Assembly: GCF_002312805.1 (NCBI RefSeq)
Contig: NZ_NMUA01000021.1
Location: forward strand, 1-64,000
Direction of reading: 5' to 3'
DNA: 64,000 nt
Source: Sphingobium sp. D43FB
GTDB lineage: Bacteria; Pseudomonadota; Alphaproteobacteria; Sphingomonadales; Sphingomonadaceae
Under the pieces are notes generated by a model. The model had not been told where the DNA came from. It saw nothing but the letters and a program-made list of their open reading frames with translations, and made no database searches. This document shows positions 62,462 to 64,000 of this stretch, piece by piece. Both the position numbers and the translations under genes were made by a program. Every line of letters starts with the position of its first letter. The stretch's first letter is position 1.

Positions 62462-62910
62462 ATGCTGCCAGGACCATGATGATATGGACGGGCGGGGTCG
62501 CCTTGATCGTCGCAGCCGCGCTCAATCTGCTGGCGGTGATCGGTCGGCACACCGGCCTGCCGCTCAAGGGCGCGATCGAACTGGTGCAGGTCGTCGTCCT
62601 GATCGGCGGATCGCTGGCGCTGGTCGCCGCGACGCTGGGCCGCAACCATGCGCGCGTTCACCTGATCCTCGATCGGCTGACCGGCAGCAACCGCGATGTC
62701 GCCGAATGGGTCTGCACAGTGCTGTCGATCCTGTTCTACCTGATGCTACTGGGCGGCTCCTGCTGGCTGGCGGCGGACCTGTGGGGCAGCCAGGAGGTGA
62801 GCGAACTGGTCGGTGTGCCCTGGTGGGCGATGCGCGCTTTCCTCAACCTCACGCTGGTCGTCATCATCGCCCTGCTTGTCCGCCAACTGGTGGAAGGGCG
62901 CCGACCATGA
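62458..62910 (+). CDS. TRAP transporter small permease, DctQ-like (150 aa)
   Basis: Inner-membrane small subunit of a tripartite ATP-independent periplasmic transporter. Four hydrophobic helices are visible: MIWTGGVALIVAAALNLLAV, IELVQVVVLIGGSLALVAAT, VCTVLSILFYLMLLGGSCWL and MRAFLNLTLVVIIALLV. The start overlaps the CapA-like stop (ATGA), and the stop overlaps the large-subunit ATG (ATGA). TRAP systems import acids such as uronates, fitting the pectin locus. The solute-binding DctP gene is not in the window and may lie to the right. Confidence 0.87.
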   Translation: MNAARTMMIWTGGVALIVAAALNLLAVIGRHTGLPLKGAIELVQVVVLIGGSLALVAATLGRNHARVHLILDRLTGSNRDVAEWVCTVLSILFYLMLLGGSCWLAADLWGSQEVSELVGVPWWAMRAFLNLTLVVIIALLVRQLVEGRRP

Positions 62911-64000
62911 TCCTCGCAACGCCCGAAACCGGGCTGATCGGCCTTATCCTCCTGTTCGCCATGCTGTTGTGCGGCGTGCCAATCGGCGTTTCGCTGGGCC
63001 TTGTCGGCGTCGGCGGCCTGATGGTCGCGCTTGGGCCAGAGGGCGCGCTCATCAAGGCCGGCGTCGTCGTGGTCGAAACGCTGACCCGCTATGAACTGGG
63101 CACATTGCCGCTGTTCATGCTGATGGCGCATCTCTTCTTTGCGGCCAATGCCAGTCGGGATCTGTTCGATGCCGCCGCCAAGATGATTGGCCATCGACGC
63201 GGCGGCCTGGCTTATGCGTCGATCGGCGGATGTGCCGGTTTCGGGTCGATCAATGGTTCCAGCCTGGCGACGGCGGCGACCATCGGCCTGGTCGCGCTGC
63301 CCGAAATGCGCCAGCGCGGCTATAGCGATGCGCTGGCGACCGGCACCGTCGCTGCCGGTGGCACATTGGGCCAGATGTTGCCGCCATCGGGCGCGCTGAT
63401 CGTCTATGGCATCATCGCCGAACAATCGATCGGCACGCTGTTCACCGCCACGCTCATTCCCGGCATTTCGCAGATGCTCTTCTATTGCCTGGTCGTGTGG
63501 CTGCTCGTGCGCTGGCGTCCTTCGATCGCGCCGCCGAGCGAGCGGGCGAGTTGGGCGGAGCGTGGCCGGGCGATGTTGCGGATCGCCGACATGCTGCTGC
63601 TCTTGGCCGTGGTGCTGGGCGGGATCGTACTGGGCTGGTTCAGCCCATCGGAAGCCTCCTCTATCGGTACGGCGGGCGCGCTGGCCATTACCGCATGGCG
63701 GGGGCGGCTCAACCGCGAGGTGCTGTTCCGCGCCTTTTCCGAAACCTTGCGGACGACGGGCCTCATCTTCCTGGTCATCATCGGCGCGATCATCTTTTCG
63801 GTCTTCATCAGCGTGACCGGGCTGACCGAAGCGGTCGGTACTGTCTTGTCGGCCATGGACATGGGCACCATCCCGACCCTGCTGGTCGTCGCGCTGCTTT
63901 TGCTGCTGCTGGGATCGGTGCTGGACGGGCTGGCATTGATGCTGCTGACCACGCCCATCCTGCTGCCGATCGTCGAAGGGGTGGGCATGTCGCCGATCTG
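62907..64000 (+). CDS. TRAP transporter large permease, DctM-like (partial, cut by window end)
   Basis: Main membrane subunit of the TRAP transporter, with at least 364 residues in the window and no stop before the edge. The frame opens MILATPETGLIGLILLFAM with GVPIGVSLGLVG, then the family blocks LGTLPLFMLMAHLFFAAN, GCAGFGSINGSSLATAATIG and GGTLGQMLPPSGALIVYGII, each within the normal DctM order, and later SVLDGLALMLLTTPILLPIV near the edge (quoted in parts). The ATG overlaps the DctQ stop. It uses a sodium or proton gradient in characterised members. Substrate unknown; a uronate or unsaturated disaccharide is the natural guess. Confidence 0.9.
   Translation, partial: MILATPETGLIGLILLFAMLLCGVPIGVSLGLVGVGGLMVALGPEGALIKAGVVVVETLTRYELGTLPLFMLMAHLFFAANASRDLFDAAAKMIGHRRGGLAYASIGGCAGFGSINGSSLATAATIGLVALPEMRQRGYSDALATGTVAAGGTLGQMLPPSGALIVYGIIAEQSIGTLFTATLIPGISQMLFYCLVVWLLVRWRPSIAPPSERASWAERGRAMLRIADMLLLLAVVLGGIVLGWFSPSEASSIGTAGALAITAWRGRLNREVLFRAFSETLRTTGLIFLVIIGAIIFSVFISVTGLTEAVGTVLSAMDMGTIPTLLVVALLLLLLGSVLDGLALMLLTTPILLPIVEGVGMSPI

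Overview
The window reads as a carbohydrate- and aromatic-utilisation island of an alphaproteobacterium of the Sphingomonadaceae (Sphingobium or a near relative). This is inferred from the high G+C coding style, the many Caulobacter/Xanthomonas-type TonB-dependent receptors (TBDRs) without SusD partners, the SapC/JmjC-cupin/flavin-halogenase companions of those receptors, and a ferulate-type hydratase-lyase. No rRNA, tRNA, CRISPR array, insertion sequence or prophage gene was found.

Layout. (1) About 350-12570: a beta-glucan locus. It holds a TBDR, then SapC, a JmjC-like cupin, a flavin-dependent halogenase, a GH16 glucanase, a LacI regulator and an MFS transporter, mostly with overlapping stops and starts, then an ExoP-like GH3 exo-glucanase. 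Palindromes with core GAACGTTC lie before the TBDR and before the GH3 gene. (2) 12661-37685: a hemicellulose locus, most like xylan or xyloglucan. It holds two GH43, GH95, GH27, an SGNH O-acetylesterase with an inserted domain, a CE1-like esterase, a second cupin and SapC, a second TBDR and halogenase, GH9, a lipoprotein GH43, GH3 and an alpha/beta-hydrolase esterase. Five near-palindromes of the form TGWTAGCGCTAWCA mark its promoters. (3) 37716-43023: cytochrome c, a TetR regulator, feruloyl-CoA hydratase-lyase, a MetE-like methyltransferase, an NTF2-like protein, an IclR regulator and a GST, probably an aromatic module that could use hydroxycinnamates freed from hemicellulose. (4) 43128-47893: a second GH27-like enzyme, then a siderophore-type TBDR with a PepSY membrane protein. 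(5) 47917 to the right edge: a pectin/rhamnogalacturonan locus with PL22, an exo-rhamnogalacturonan-lyase-like protein, a DUF6250-like protein, a TBDR, a GntR/FCD regulator with repeated operators, a CocE-like hydrolase, another TBDR, a cytoplasmic CapA-like protein and a TRAP transporter whose large subunit is cut by the window end.

How it works together (inference). TBDRs import oligosaccharides across the outer membrane, exported glycosidases, lyases and esterases trim them, and the MFS and TRAP systems carry products across the inner membrane. LacI- and GntR-type regulators switch each locus. Hairpins directly after three TBDR genes probably allow high receptor expression and lower expression of the downstream genes. 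The least explained component is the SapC + JmjC-cupin + halogenase set, present twice, each time beside a TBDR.
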